From positions 1 through 7,155 of the forward strand of contig DDBL01000038.1 in assembly GCA_002333425.1 (NCBI GenBank): a DNA stretch of 7,155 nucleotides. Direction: 5' to 3'. Below, piece by piece: positions 1 to 5,653 of this stretch (position 1 is its first letter; every line of letters begins with the position of its first letter). The notes under the pieces are model-generated. The model was not told the origin of the DNA. It searched no databases and saw nothing but the letters and a program-made list of their open reading frames with translations. This DNA is from Leptospiraceae bacterium UBA2033. Lineage in GTDB: Bacteria > Spirochaetota > Leptospiria > Leptospirales > Leptospiraceae. The translations under genes and the position numbers were made by a program.

Positions 1-140
1 TCACGTAAAAGTATAGCAAAAAAGCGACAAGACCAAGAATTACGAAAAATCCGACTACCAAACAGAAAAGCCCAGAGCGGAGCTATACCAAGAGACAAAA
101 CAACAAGGCGAGAAGATAGGACAACACCGAGCAGTAGCGA

Positions 141-234
141 TCAACCGGTATCAATAAATTGCGTATTAGAGAAAAGGTTTTAGTCAAACAGGAGGACGGC
201 AATTTATTGATAAAAGGGCGAGCGCGACGGTTGA
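141..234. repeat. Two-tier inverted repeat (first palindrome)
   Basis: A perfect 14-base inverted repeat pairs TATCAATAAATTGC (149-162) with GCAATTTATTGATA (199-212) across a 36-base loop. Outside it, TCAACCG (141-147) pairs with CGGTTGA (228-234), giving a second tier. The junction is asymmetric: 1 unpaired base on the left and 15 on the right. The outer right arm is shared with the next palindrome. No T-tract follows either arm in either direction, so this is not a textbook intrinsic terminator. Possible roles are a processed 3' RNA structure, a protein-binding site, or the end of a small non-autonomous element. Confidence 0.7.
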
Positions 235-308
235 CTTACTTATTATTTGGGGAAAGTATTTTTAGAACGAAAAAATATTTTTGGGCAAAACGGCAAGTAA
301 GTCAACCG
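228..308. repeat. Two-tier inverted repeat (second palindrome)
   Basis: A perfect 14-base inverted repeat pairs CGGTTGACTTACTT (228-241) with AAGTAAGTCAACCG (295-308). Inside, 252-263 can pair with 271-282 as RNA (10 Watson-Crick and two G-U pairs) with a 7-base loop at 264-270, leaving an interior loop of 10 and 12 bases. The left arm contains the same seven bases used as the outer right arm of the preceding palindrome, so the two structures are mutually exclusive. A further 7-base inverted repeat, TTGGGCA (281-287) with TGCCCAA (312-318), straddles the right arm. The element ends 34 bases before the stop codon of the acyl-CoA synthetase, a position suited to 3'-end formation, though the lack of a terminal T-run argues against simple intrinsic termination. 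Confidence 0.7.
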
Positions 309-342
309 GACTGCCCAAGAATATTTACAAAATGATTTGGGG

Positions 343-2280
343 TTACTTATAAATATCCTCTATTTCTTTTTTGTAAAGATCAAACATTACGTTGCGGCGG
401 AGTTTTAGGGTTTGAGTGAGTTCTTTTCCGGGTTCAAATTTTTTTGTGATGATAGCAAAGCCGGTTATTTTTTCAAAGGACTTAAAACCTTTTTCAGAGG
501 ATACTCTTGATTTAATTTCTGCTTTGTAAAGATTTAAAATTTGCGGATGTGTTTTCCAGTCTTCTCGACTTATGGGTAAAGCAATGTTTTGCGCTTTAAA
601 GAATTTTTCTACTTTGTCAAATGCAGGCACAATCAAAGCGCCTAACGTTTTTTTGTCTTGACCTACTACCATCACTTGGTGAATAAATTCGCTTTGAACA
701 AGTGCGAATTCGAGAGGTTCTGGTTCAATGTTTTCGCCGCCGAGAAGTACGATAGTATCTTTGGCTCTACCGGCAAATTTGAATTGTCCGCTTGCAGTAT
801 GAATCAAGATATCGCCAGAATTGAGCCAGCCATCTGCGGATAATACTGCTTTTGTCTTCTCAGGATCTTTGTAATAACCCATCATAATATGTTGTCCCTT
901 GTGGTGTGCAACTCCTTTTACATTTGGTTCGGTTACTTCATTTCCTTTTTCATCTAGTAACTTCAATTCTATTTCGGATAAGTTTTTACCAAGAGTCCCG
1001 ATAACTGGTCTAGAAAAATCTCTCAAACAAGAAACGCCAGTTGTTTCACTCATTCCATAAGTTTCCAAAATAGGAAGTCCTATCGAATAAAAAAACCTGT
1101 CGATGTGATACGGCAGCGCGCCGGCACCTGAAAATGCAAAACGAATTTTATTTCCAAGTGCTCCCTTAACTTTTGCAAGAATTGGTTTAGACATTTGATA
1201 AGGTATAAACAATAGAGTTGTTAAAACAAGCGACTTAAATTTGTTCCACAACTTCGTTCCTGCCGCTTCTGGTTCTATAATTAAAGAAGATCCGCGCAGA
1301 TAATCTCTATTTTGCGTATAATTCATGGCAGCACTTGAACAGATATTAAACAATGCTCTACGAATTGGCGGAGCGTTTTTTACATTCTCTAAAATTTTGT
1401 TGTAAAAACTTTCCCAGACTCGTGGCACTGAGAACATAAGTGTAGGATTAACTGCTTTTAAGTCTGCTGCTAAATTGGGAATACTTGTAAATGCTACAGT
1501 AGTTCCAATTCCAAGACAGGTACTTTCAAAAAGTCTATCCCCAATATGCCAAGGTGGGAGATAACCAAGAGTAGTCTCATCTCCTTTGAGTTCGAGTCCT
1601 GTGCTTCTAAGTGCCTCTTCTAATTTCCCTGACATCCAAACATAATTATTATGAGAGAGCATTACTCCTTTTGGAGTTCCGGTTGTTCCAGATGTATAAA
1701 TGATTGTAGCTAAATCTTGTGGCTCGATTGCATTTCCCATTTTTTCAAATGAATCTGGTTTCGCCTTACGGTGTTTTTCCCCACTCACCATCAAATCATC
1801 GAGAGTTAAAATTTCAATTTTTGCAGTGGACTTTATGCTGCCTGGATCATTAAAAAAAATAATGGATTTTAAATCCTTTAGCTTAGATAAATTCTTTTGA
1901 ATTTTATCGTAAGCTTTTACATTCTCAAGAAAAATCGCCTTACAAGAAGCATGATTAAAAATATAGAGCAAATCCTCAGTAGTCGCATCGGTTCCACGCG
2001 GAACATCCACAGAGCCAATATTGGTAATTCCCATTGCAATCCACATAAACTTTGGACCACTATCTGCCACTAATCCAACTCTATCTCCTTTTTTGAGTCC
2101 CAGTTTAATAAGCCCAAAAGAGATCAGTTGAATTTTTTCATATAAATCTTGAAAATTTAAGTTTTGTAAAGTTGGTCCACCTGCTCTAAACATTTGCGCA
2201 GTGATATTTACATTCTTTGTTCTTGCATCTTTCATAAACTCGTATAGAGTATTTTTTATTGGTGAAATTTTCTTATCCAT
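343..2280 (-). CDS. Long-chain fatty acid--CoA ligase (AMP-binding, FAA1 type)
   Basis: This enzyme activates a long-chain fatty acid with ATP to an acyl-adenylate and then transfers it to coenzyme A, in the cytoplasm or at the inner membrane face. Numbering from the chosen ATG (645 residues): the adenylate P-loop YTSGTTGTPKG is at 195-205, LPPWHIGDRLFES near 241-253, PRVWE near 286-290, the acyl-adenylate motif YGMSET at 408-413, and GWLNSGD at 484-490 carries the ATP-ribose aspartate. The GRAKD hinge is near 504-508, and TLKLRR close to the C-terminus supplies the catalytic lysine at about 626. Length and motif order fit the COG1022 family. The frame also opens upstream at a TTG (2325), adding 15 residues, but only the ATG at 2280 has a good ribosome site. 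Leptospires are known to use long-chain fatty acids as carbon and energy source, so a catabolic or lipid-salvage role is likely. Chain-length specificity cannot be read from the sequence. Confidence 0.93.
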   Translation of the reverse strand: MDKKISPIKNTLYEFMKDARTKNVNITAQMFRAGGPTLQNLNFQDLYEKIQLISFGLIKLGLKKGDRVGLVADSGPKFMWIAMGITNIGSVDVPRGTDATTEDLLYIFNHASCKAIFLENVKAYDKIQKNLSKLKDLKSIIFFNDPGSIKSTAKIEILTLDDLMVSGEKHRKAKPDSFEKMGNAIEPQDLATIIYTSGTTGTPKGVMLSHNNYVWMSGKLEEALRSTGLELKGDETTLGYLPPWHIGDRLFESTCLGIGTTVAFTSIPNLAADLKAVNPTLMFSVPRVWESFYNKILENVKNAPPIRRALFNICSSAAMNYTQNRDYLRGSSLIIEPEAAGTKLWNKFKSLVLTTLLFIPYQMSKPILAKVKGALGNKIRFAFSGAGALPYHIDRFFYSIGLPILETYGMSETTGVSCLRDFSRPVIGTLGKNLSEIELKLLDEKGNEVTEPNVKGVAHHKGQHIMMGYYKDPEKTKAVLSADGWLNSGDILIHTASGQFKFAGRAKDTIVLLGGENIEPEPLEFALVQSEFIHQVMVVGQDKKTLGALIVPAFDKVEKFFKAQNIALPISREDWKTHPQILNLYKAEIKSRVSSEKGFKSFEKITGFAIITKKFEPGKELTQTLKLRRNVMFDLYKKEIEDIYK

Positions 2281-2285
2281 GGTAA

Positions 2286-2291
2286 CTCTCT
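2286..2291 (-). promoter_or_regulatory. Ribosome binding site favouring the ATG start at 2280
   Basis: On the - strand AGAGAG lies five bases before the ATG at 2280. No comparable purine run precedes the alternative in-frame TTG at 2325, where the upstream bases are TTCTTTGGG. This decides the start given for the acyl-CoA synthetase. Confidence 0.55.
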
Positions 2292-2369
2292 TTGAAAACG
2301 ACTTTTTTAGAGAGTCTACAAACAACCCAAAGAATGTGCAACTAGTATTTTAATCGTTGACCTATGTCC

Positions 2370-2392
2370 TAAGATGGAAATTCTGTATCTTA
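2370..2392. promoter_or_regulatory. Dyad in the divergent intergenic region (possible operator)
   Basis: TAAGAT (2370-2375) and ATCTTA (2387-2392) form a 6-base inverted repeat with an 11-base centre, so the half-site centres are 17 bases apart. It sits between the divergent acyl-CoA synthetase and parA genes, about 22 bases before the parA start. A TTGACC hexamer at 2357-2362 could be a -35 box for the + strand, but no good -10 follows at the usual spacing. Dyads of this size arise by chance in AT-rich DNA, so this is only a candidate. Confidence 0.25.
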
Positions 2393-2414
2393 AACTCCAC
2401 CGGATGAAGAAAAT

Positions 2415-3146
2415 ATGATTATCAGCTTCGTGCAAACCAAAGGCGGAACCGGAAAAAGTACCCTTGCAGTAAATACTACTTTTTCAAAAGCCTTCCAAAA
2501 CAAATTTAAGTCCATAGCTCTAGTAGAACTCGATCCACAAGGTACCTTGAAAAACTGGTGGCAGGAAAGAACAGAAGAGAATCGTAATTCGGATAACGTT
2601 TCCTTTCATCATATTTCTAGCACACAAAAAGAAGTAATTCAAGATGGAATTAAAAATATCGCAACGCATAATGACCTGTTAGTCTTAGATATTCCAGGTG
2701 AGAGTACAAGCAAACTTCATACAAAATTCGCCTGTGCTATTTCTGATATCGTGATTGTGCCAATGAGAACATCCACTAACGACGAATCAGCGTTTGCCGA
2801 CAATCTTCTTCCTATCATCAAAGAGATTATTCGCTCTTATCCGATCAAAAAAGGTAATTTTTTTATACTCCCTACTTTTACCAACGCACAATCTAACAAA
2901 GATAAAGTAATTGATTATTTCAAAGATATTTTACCTGACTATGTTGGTTGTCTCAATGTAGTTTATCCTTTCCGCTCTATTTACGAAAACTTCAACAGGG
3001 AAGGTGCGAATCTTCTCGAATTCGTTGAATCCATCAAAAACAATAAAAGAATGTATGTAGGAGGAGCGCGTGCGATAGAAGATATTGAATCCATTGCTCA
3101 CTCCATCATGCAGAAACTAGCGGAGAAAACACATGACAGTACCTAA
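2415..3146 (+). CDS. ParA/MinD-family ATPase, orphan
   Basis: A 243-residue deviant-Walker-A ATPase. The P-loop KGGTGKST at 9-16 has both the signature lysine (K9) and the canonical lysine (K14). VELDPQGT at 37-44 is the Walker A' switch with D40, and LVLDIPG at 89-95 is Walker B with D92. It starts directly with the ATPase fold and lacks the N-terminal helix-turn-helix of plasmid type Ia ParA. Such proteins dimerise on ATP, usually bind DNA non-specifically, and position a cargo when a partner stimulates hydrolysis. The ATG is preceded by GGATGAAGAAA, an adequate ribosome site. The last 14 bases overlap the next gene, which implies translational coupling. No parB gene or parS-like array is visible and the neighbours are envelope genes, so a cargo other than the chromosome origin is plausible. 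The family call is secure; the cargo is unknown. Confidence 0.9.
   Translation: MIISFVQTKGGTGKSTLAVNTTFSKAFQNKFKSIALVELDPQGTLKNWWQERTEENRNSDNVSFHHISSTQKEVIQDGIKNIATHNDLLVLDIPGESTSKLHTKFACAISDIVIVPMRTSTNDESAFADNLLPIIKEIIRSYPIKKGNFFILPTFTNAQSNKDKVIDYFKDILPDYVGCLNVVYPFRSIYENFNREGANLLEFVESIKNNKRMYVGGARAIEDIESIAHSIMQKLAEKTHDST
3122..3125 (+). promoter_or_regulatory. Ribosome binding site inside the parA 3' end
   Basis: GGAG, seven bases before the ATG at 3133, lies within the last codons of the ParA gene. It supports a real, coupled start for the overlapping downstream gene and argues against that frame being a chance shadow. Confidence 0.6.
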
Positions 3147-3582
3147 GAAAAGAAAAAAGTTAGACGGTTCAATGGAGCCTTCCTTGGTTGTAGAAAACCA
3201 GTCTACCACTGAAACAAACCCAACAGTAGAAAAAGTATCGAAACCAAAAAAAACTACTACATCAACTGCCCATAGATCCCCAAAAGCAAAAGTAGACAGG
3301 GCTTTTGAAGTGATTGATAGTATTGATAAAAATATCCAAGACAAAGCAATTGAATTAAAAAAAGTAAATGCAATCGCGCCATACCAAGGTGGTGAAGGAA
3401 TCCATGTTCGTTTTAAACTAGACATGATTCGTTGGCAAGACTTTGTAGATGGTGGAAAAAATCGAACGGAAGATGATAGCCTTGTAATTGATTTTACAAT
3501 TCCCTATATTTGGAATCTTCCTGTTGTAGGTGATATAACGAAAGCTGTTATCAAAGAATTAGTTAAATTACGAATTCTCTAA
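3133..3582 (+). CDS. Small basic-tailed protein coupled to ParA, unknown
   Basis: I do not recognise a named family in this 149-residue protein. Residues 1-10 carry a dense basic cluster (PKKRKK at 4-9). Residues 11-52 are Ser/Thr/Lys/Pro-rich and probably disordered. Residues 53-78 (VDRAFEVIDSIDKNIQDKAIELKK) look like an amphipathic helix or short coiled coil. From about 80 a folded segment follows (IHVRFKLDMIRWQDFV), ending in a hydrophobic stretch (FTIPYIWNLPVVGDITKAV, 121-139) and a basic amphipathic C-terminus. There is no signal peptide. Overlap with the ParA gene by 14 bases, with its own GGAG site, suggests a functional partner. Partners of ParA-family ATPases often stimulate hydrolysis through a short basic N-terminal peptide, and the tail here fits that role. 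This is inference; a membrane-associating or cargo-adaptor role is equally open. Confidence 0.75.
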   Translation: MTVPKKRKKLDGSMEPSLVVENQSTTETNPTVEKVSKPKKTTTSTAHRSPKAKVDRAFEVIDSIDKNIQDKAIELKKVNAIAPYQGGEGIHVRFKLDMIRWQDFVDGGKNRTEDDSLVIDFTIPYIWNLPVVGDITKAVIKELVKLRIL

Positions 3583-3602
3583 TATTACAATACGAGGTTA
3601 CT

Positions 3603-4499
3603 ATGCATTATCTGGTCATTTTTTTCTTTGTTCTAATTTCTACTCTCCAAGCTCAAGTTGGTTTTACACAAAGTGGCAAAGCATCTTTCTATAACGACAG
3701 GTTTCATGGAGCAAAGACAAATAGCGGAGAAAAATATGACATGAACGCACTCACTGCGGCTCATAGAGATTTGCCTCTCAATACAAAAATCAAAGTCAAA
3801 AATTTAAAGAATAACAAAACAACAATCGTCAGAATTAACGACCGTGGTCCTTTTCAACATGCAAGAATTTTAGATGTATCAAAAGCAGCTGCAAAAGAAC
3901 TAGATATGATTTCACAAGGAGTAACGGATGTTACAATTGAAGTAATCGAAACTCCAAATGAGCCAGCTAAAGATGCAAAGTCTACAGCAAGCCCTACTTC
4001 TTCTACTCAAAAAAGCAAAGTCCCTGTTGTTGACAACGTAGCTCCCACTAAAACAGAAACTAAATTTGAGGAATCAGAAGTTCCGAACAAAACAATTCCA
4101 CATGAGGTTAATCCGAATAAACCAGTGGTTACTTCTGATTTGCCTAAGATGGAACCTGAAAAACAAACCGTCGATTTAAAAGAAGCTTCCTCTGAAATTT
4201 TCAAACCTGGATATATTTACAACCTTCACGGGATGATTCAAAATCCTAAAGGATACGGAATTCAAGTTGGAGTTTTTTCTCATATTTTTAATACTCTCAG
4301 ATTCTGCAAAACTCTTACAGATTCTGGTTTCACCAAACTCCTAATCAAAGTTGATAGAGAAACTAACGGCACTATCTACCGTGTTTTGATTGGAGATTAT
4401 CCGACTGAGGAAGACACAAATCCAGAAACAACAAAACTGAGAGAGAACAATCGAGATTACCTAATCAAGAAATATCCAGAAAATAAAGATCTTCCTTAA
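3603..4499 (+). CDS. rlpA: RlpA-like septal lytic transglycosylase, DPBB + SPOR
   Basis: A 298-residue exported protein. Residues 1-17 form a hydrophobic signal peptide, with probable signal peptidase I cleavage after LQA. There is no lipobox cysteine, unlike the E. coli lipoprotein RlpA. Residues 24-115 are the RlpA double-psi beta-barrel: GKASFYNDRFHGAKTNSGE, then TAAHRDLPLNT with H54 and RINDRGPF with D80, matching the residues tied to lytic transglycosylase activity in Pseudomonas RlpA. A Pro/Lys/Thr/Glu-rich linker spans about 117-200. The C-terminal 214-292 looks like a SPOR domain (GYGIQVGVFSH, then TIYRVLIGDY), the module that binds denuded glycan strands at division septa. GAGG five bases before the ATG is the ribosome site. 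The gene starts 20 bases after the ParA partner gene, so co-transcription is likely. The predicted job is cutting denuded peptidoglycan at the septum or poles. Confidence 0.88.
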   Translation: MHYLVIFFFVLISTLQAQVGFTQSGKASFYNDRFHGAKTNSGEKYDMNALTAAHRDLPLNTKIKVKNLKNNKTTIVRINDRGPFQHARILDVSKAAAKELDMISQGVTDVTIEVIETPNEPAKDAKSTASPTSSTQKSKVPVVDNVAPTKTETKFEESEVPNKTIPHEVNPNKPVVTSDLPKMEPEKQTVDLKEASSEIFKPGYIYNLHGMIQNPKGYGIQVGVFSHIFNTLRFCKTLTDSGFTKLLIKVDRETNGTIYRVLIGDYPTEEDTNPETTKLRENNRDYLIKKYPENKDLP

Positions 4500-4512
4500 T
4501 CCAATAAAATAG

Positions 4513-4540
4513 TTGAAAAATTGAGTGAACCTATTAAACT
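4513..4540 (+). promoter_or_regulatory. Possible sigma-70-like promoter for the lipoprotein gene
   Basis: TTGAAA (4513-4518) and TAAACT (4535-4540) are separated by 16 bases in the 70-base gap between rlpA and the lipoprotein gene, about 30 bases before its start codon. The -35 matches consensus well and the -10 at four of six positions. In DNA this AT-rich such pairs are common. GTTGAA (4512-4517) and TTCAAC (4546-4551) also form a 6-base inverted repeat around it. Confidence 0.3.
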
Positions 4541-4569
4541 AAAGATTCAACGAAGAAAAGGAGATTCTT

Positions 4570-4860
4570 ATGATTCGAAAAATTGTTTTAATTAGTTTTC
4601 TTTTTTTAATTATCAATTGTGGAAATGAGATGTATGTGGAAGTTCCAAACAACAACCAACCAATCCGAGATTTGGTAGATAACGACAAAACCAGCTCAAC
4701 GTCAAACACCTACCGCCAGCCAAGTTCCGTGAGTAGCACCAACTCTTCTGGAGCTGTAGGAGGAACTACATCCGGTGCCGTAGGAACTCCACCAGCGAAC
4801 CCAGCGACTGGATCGGCGACTGGAAATTATTCAGGAACACCAATTCCGTCTGGCTATTAA
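4570..4860 (+). CDS. Small putative lipoprotein with low-complexity tail
   Basis: A 96-residue protein, not assignable to a named family. It starts with MIRK and a hydrophobic core (IVLISFLFLII) leading to a lipobox-like LIINC with C17 as the lipidation site. Asn just before the Cys is unusual for enterobacteria but tolerated in the looser spirochaete lipobox. After lipid attachment the mature protein is only about 80 residues: a short acidic/Asn-rich section, then a Ser/Thr/Gly/Pro/Ala tail (41-96) without aromatic residues apart from Y48, Y87 and Y96. The tail contains a duplicated SGAVG unit and looks disordered. AAGGAGA, just upstream of the ATG, is the strongest ribosome site in the window. 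It is probably a surface or periplasm-facing lipoprotein. The tail DNA is clearly more GC-rich than the 5' half of the gene. Confidence 0.75.
   Translation: MIRKIVLISFLFLIINCGNEMYVEVPNNNQPIRDLVDNDKTSSTSNTYRQPSSVSSTNSSGAVGGTTSGAVGTPPANPATGSATGNYSGTPIPSGY
4747..4794 (+). repeat. Diverged 24-base tandem duplication in the lipoprotein tail
   Basis: Two adjacent eight-codon units (4747-4770 and 4771-4794) both begin by encoding SGAVG. The first three codon pairs differ only at third positions (TCT/TCC, GGA/GGT, GCT/GCC), while GTA and GGA are identical. The units then diverge (GTT versus TPP). A second short repeat follows: GCGACTGGA at 4804-4812 and again at 4816-4824. Silent divergence hints that the peptide pattern, not the DNA, has been kept. 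Confidence 0.5.
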
Positions 4861-4912
4861 CGTTTTCTGCTTTTCTTTTAACCCTCTTAATTACAATAGC
4901 CCCAGTTAAAGT

Positions 4913-5641
4913 ATGAATAAATTATTTTCTTTCCTCTTTTGGGGTTTCGTTGTTATCACTTCCGTATTTTTTTTCTTTGTTGCGGTTTGTATCTGGATTT
5001 TTTCGCTTCTATTCGATCGAAAGCGAAAATGGTTTCTCCATCAATTTACAAGTTTTTGGGCATCCCTTTATTCTTGGTTAAATCCTCTTTGGATTTTGAA
5101 AATTTACGGACTCGAAAATATTGATCGAAAAAAAACCTACGTGTATGTTTCCAACCACCAATCTCTTTTAGATATTCTAATTCTGTTTCGTCTTTTCACT
5201 CATTTCAAATGGGTTTCCAAAATTGAAAATTTCAAAGTGCCTTTCATCGGCTGGAATATGCGCCTGAATGATTACATCGAACTAGATCGAGGCAAAGTAA
5301 AAAGCAACGCCAAGATGATGAAAGACTGTGCTCGGGCAATTCGGAATGAAAATTCTGTCATGATTTTTCCTGAAGGAACTCGTTCGCTTGATGGTGTTAT
5401 TCGCGCCTTTAAACTAGGTGCATTTGAAATCGCCAAAGAAACAAAATCCCCTATTCTACCAATCGTGATTCAAGGAACGGCAAATGCACTTCCGAAAGGG
5501 GGAATCGAACTACAAGGCAAACACAATATGAGTATCACCATTTTACCTGAAGTGCCGTATTCCGACTTTGCAGAAATTTCATCCGAAGATCTCTGCGAAA
5601 AAGTACGAAATAAAATTCAAGAGGAATTAGATAAGAAGTAA
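4913..5641 (+). CDS. plsC: 1-acyl-sn-glycerol-3-phosphate acyltransferase (PlsC family)
   Basis: A 242-residue enzyme expected to transfer an acyl chain to the sn-2 position of lysophosphatidate, giving phosphatidate for phospholipid synthesis at the inner membrane. Residues 5-34 are a strongly hydrophobic membrane anchor, followed by the basic DRKRK. The catalytic NHQSLLD (81-87) holds the HX4D pair H82 and D87. The segment around 100-127 (WVSKIENFKVPFIGWNMRL to ELDRG) is motif II. FPEGTRS (152-158) is motif III, which binds the glycerol phosphate, and LPIVIQGT (182-189) is motif IV. Length is normal. The ATG at 4913 follows an in-frame TAA at 4907-4909 and lacks a clear Shine-Dalgarno site (CCCCAGTTAAAGT). 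A TACAAT hexamer at 4892-4897 could put a transcript start only about 9 bases before the ATG. Paralogues acylating other acceptors share these motifs, so the exact substrate is inferred. Confidence 0.88.
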   Translation: MNKLFSFLFWGFVVITSVFFFFVAVCIWIFSLLFDRKRKWFLHQFTSFWASLYSWLNPLWILKIYGLENIDRKKTYVYVSNHQSLLDILILFRLFTHFKWVSKIENFKVPFIGWNMRLNDYIELDRGKVKSNAKMMKDCARAIRNENSVMIFPEGTRSLDGVIRAFKLGAFEIAKETKSPILPIVIQGTANALPKGGIELQGKHNMSITILPEVPYSDFAEISSEDLCEKVRNKIQEELDKK

Positions 5642-5653
5642 TTTACTTCTTGC

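Larger units (their letters stand above)
1..342. other. Non-coding region, T-poor block plus inverted repeats
   Basis: I find no convincing gene here. On the + strand the first 140 bases contain only 12 T; in 61-140 just 4 of 80 bases are T and 37 are A. Because every stop codon begins with T, all three + frames are open over long stretches (frame 1 from the left edge to a TAG at 181-183, frame 2 from 17 to a TAA at 155-157, frame 3 to a TAG at 114-116). None has a credible start or ribosome site, so the openness is best explained by composition. On the - strand the same bias makes every frame look hydrophobic. From 141 to 318 the sequence is dominated by inverted repeats, described separately. 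It lies just downstream of the acyl-CoA synthetase stop codon, so part of it is probably transcribed as that gene's 3' trailer. Confidence 0.6.

Noticed and set aside
1..183. Open + strand frame from the left edge to a TAG at 181-183, resembling the 3' end of a Lys/Arg/Ser-rich protein
   Set aside because: The other two + frames are open over much of the same stretch, because the DNA almost lacks T. The frame also runs into a palindrome and has no conserved-looking motif.
138..237. Integron attC site (AAC...GTT outer boxes around an inner palindrome)
   Set aside because: The outer boxes GATCAAC and GTTGACT each miss the RYYYAAC/GTTRRRY consensus by a base. The spacers are very unequal (1 versus 15 bases), and no integrase or cassette gene is visible.
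228..318. Intrinsic terminator for the acyl-CoA synthetase
   Set aside because: The stem is strong but the apical region is large, and no U-run follows the closing arm in either direction. It may still help 3'-end formation, so it is reported as a repeat only.
658..843. Short + strand open frame inside the acyl-CoA synthetase gene
   Set aside because: It lies wholly antisense to strongly conserved acyl-CoA synthetase codons and lacks its own motifs or ribosome site.
2415..3146. Chromosomal ParA of a parABS locus or MinD
   Set aside because: No parB gene or parS-like palindromes follow. The C-terminus lacks a clear MinD-type amphipathic membrane-targeting helix. It is left as an orphan ParA-family protein.
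3136..3162. PKKRKK basic cluster resembling a nuclear localisation signal
   Set aside because: Everything around it is bacterial. The cluster is better read as a nucleic-acid-binding or ATPase-activating tail.
3117..3425. Opposite-strand open frame of about 100 codons over the ParA/partner junction
   Set aside because: It is antisense to two genes with good starts and coupling. Its hydrophobic, Ser/Phe-rich look is the complement of a Lys/Thr-rich coding strand.
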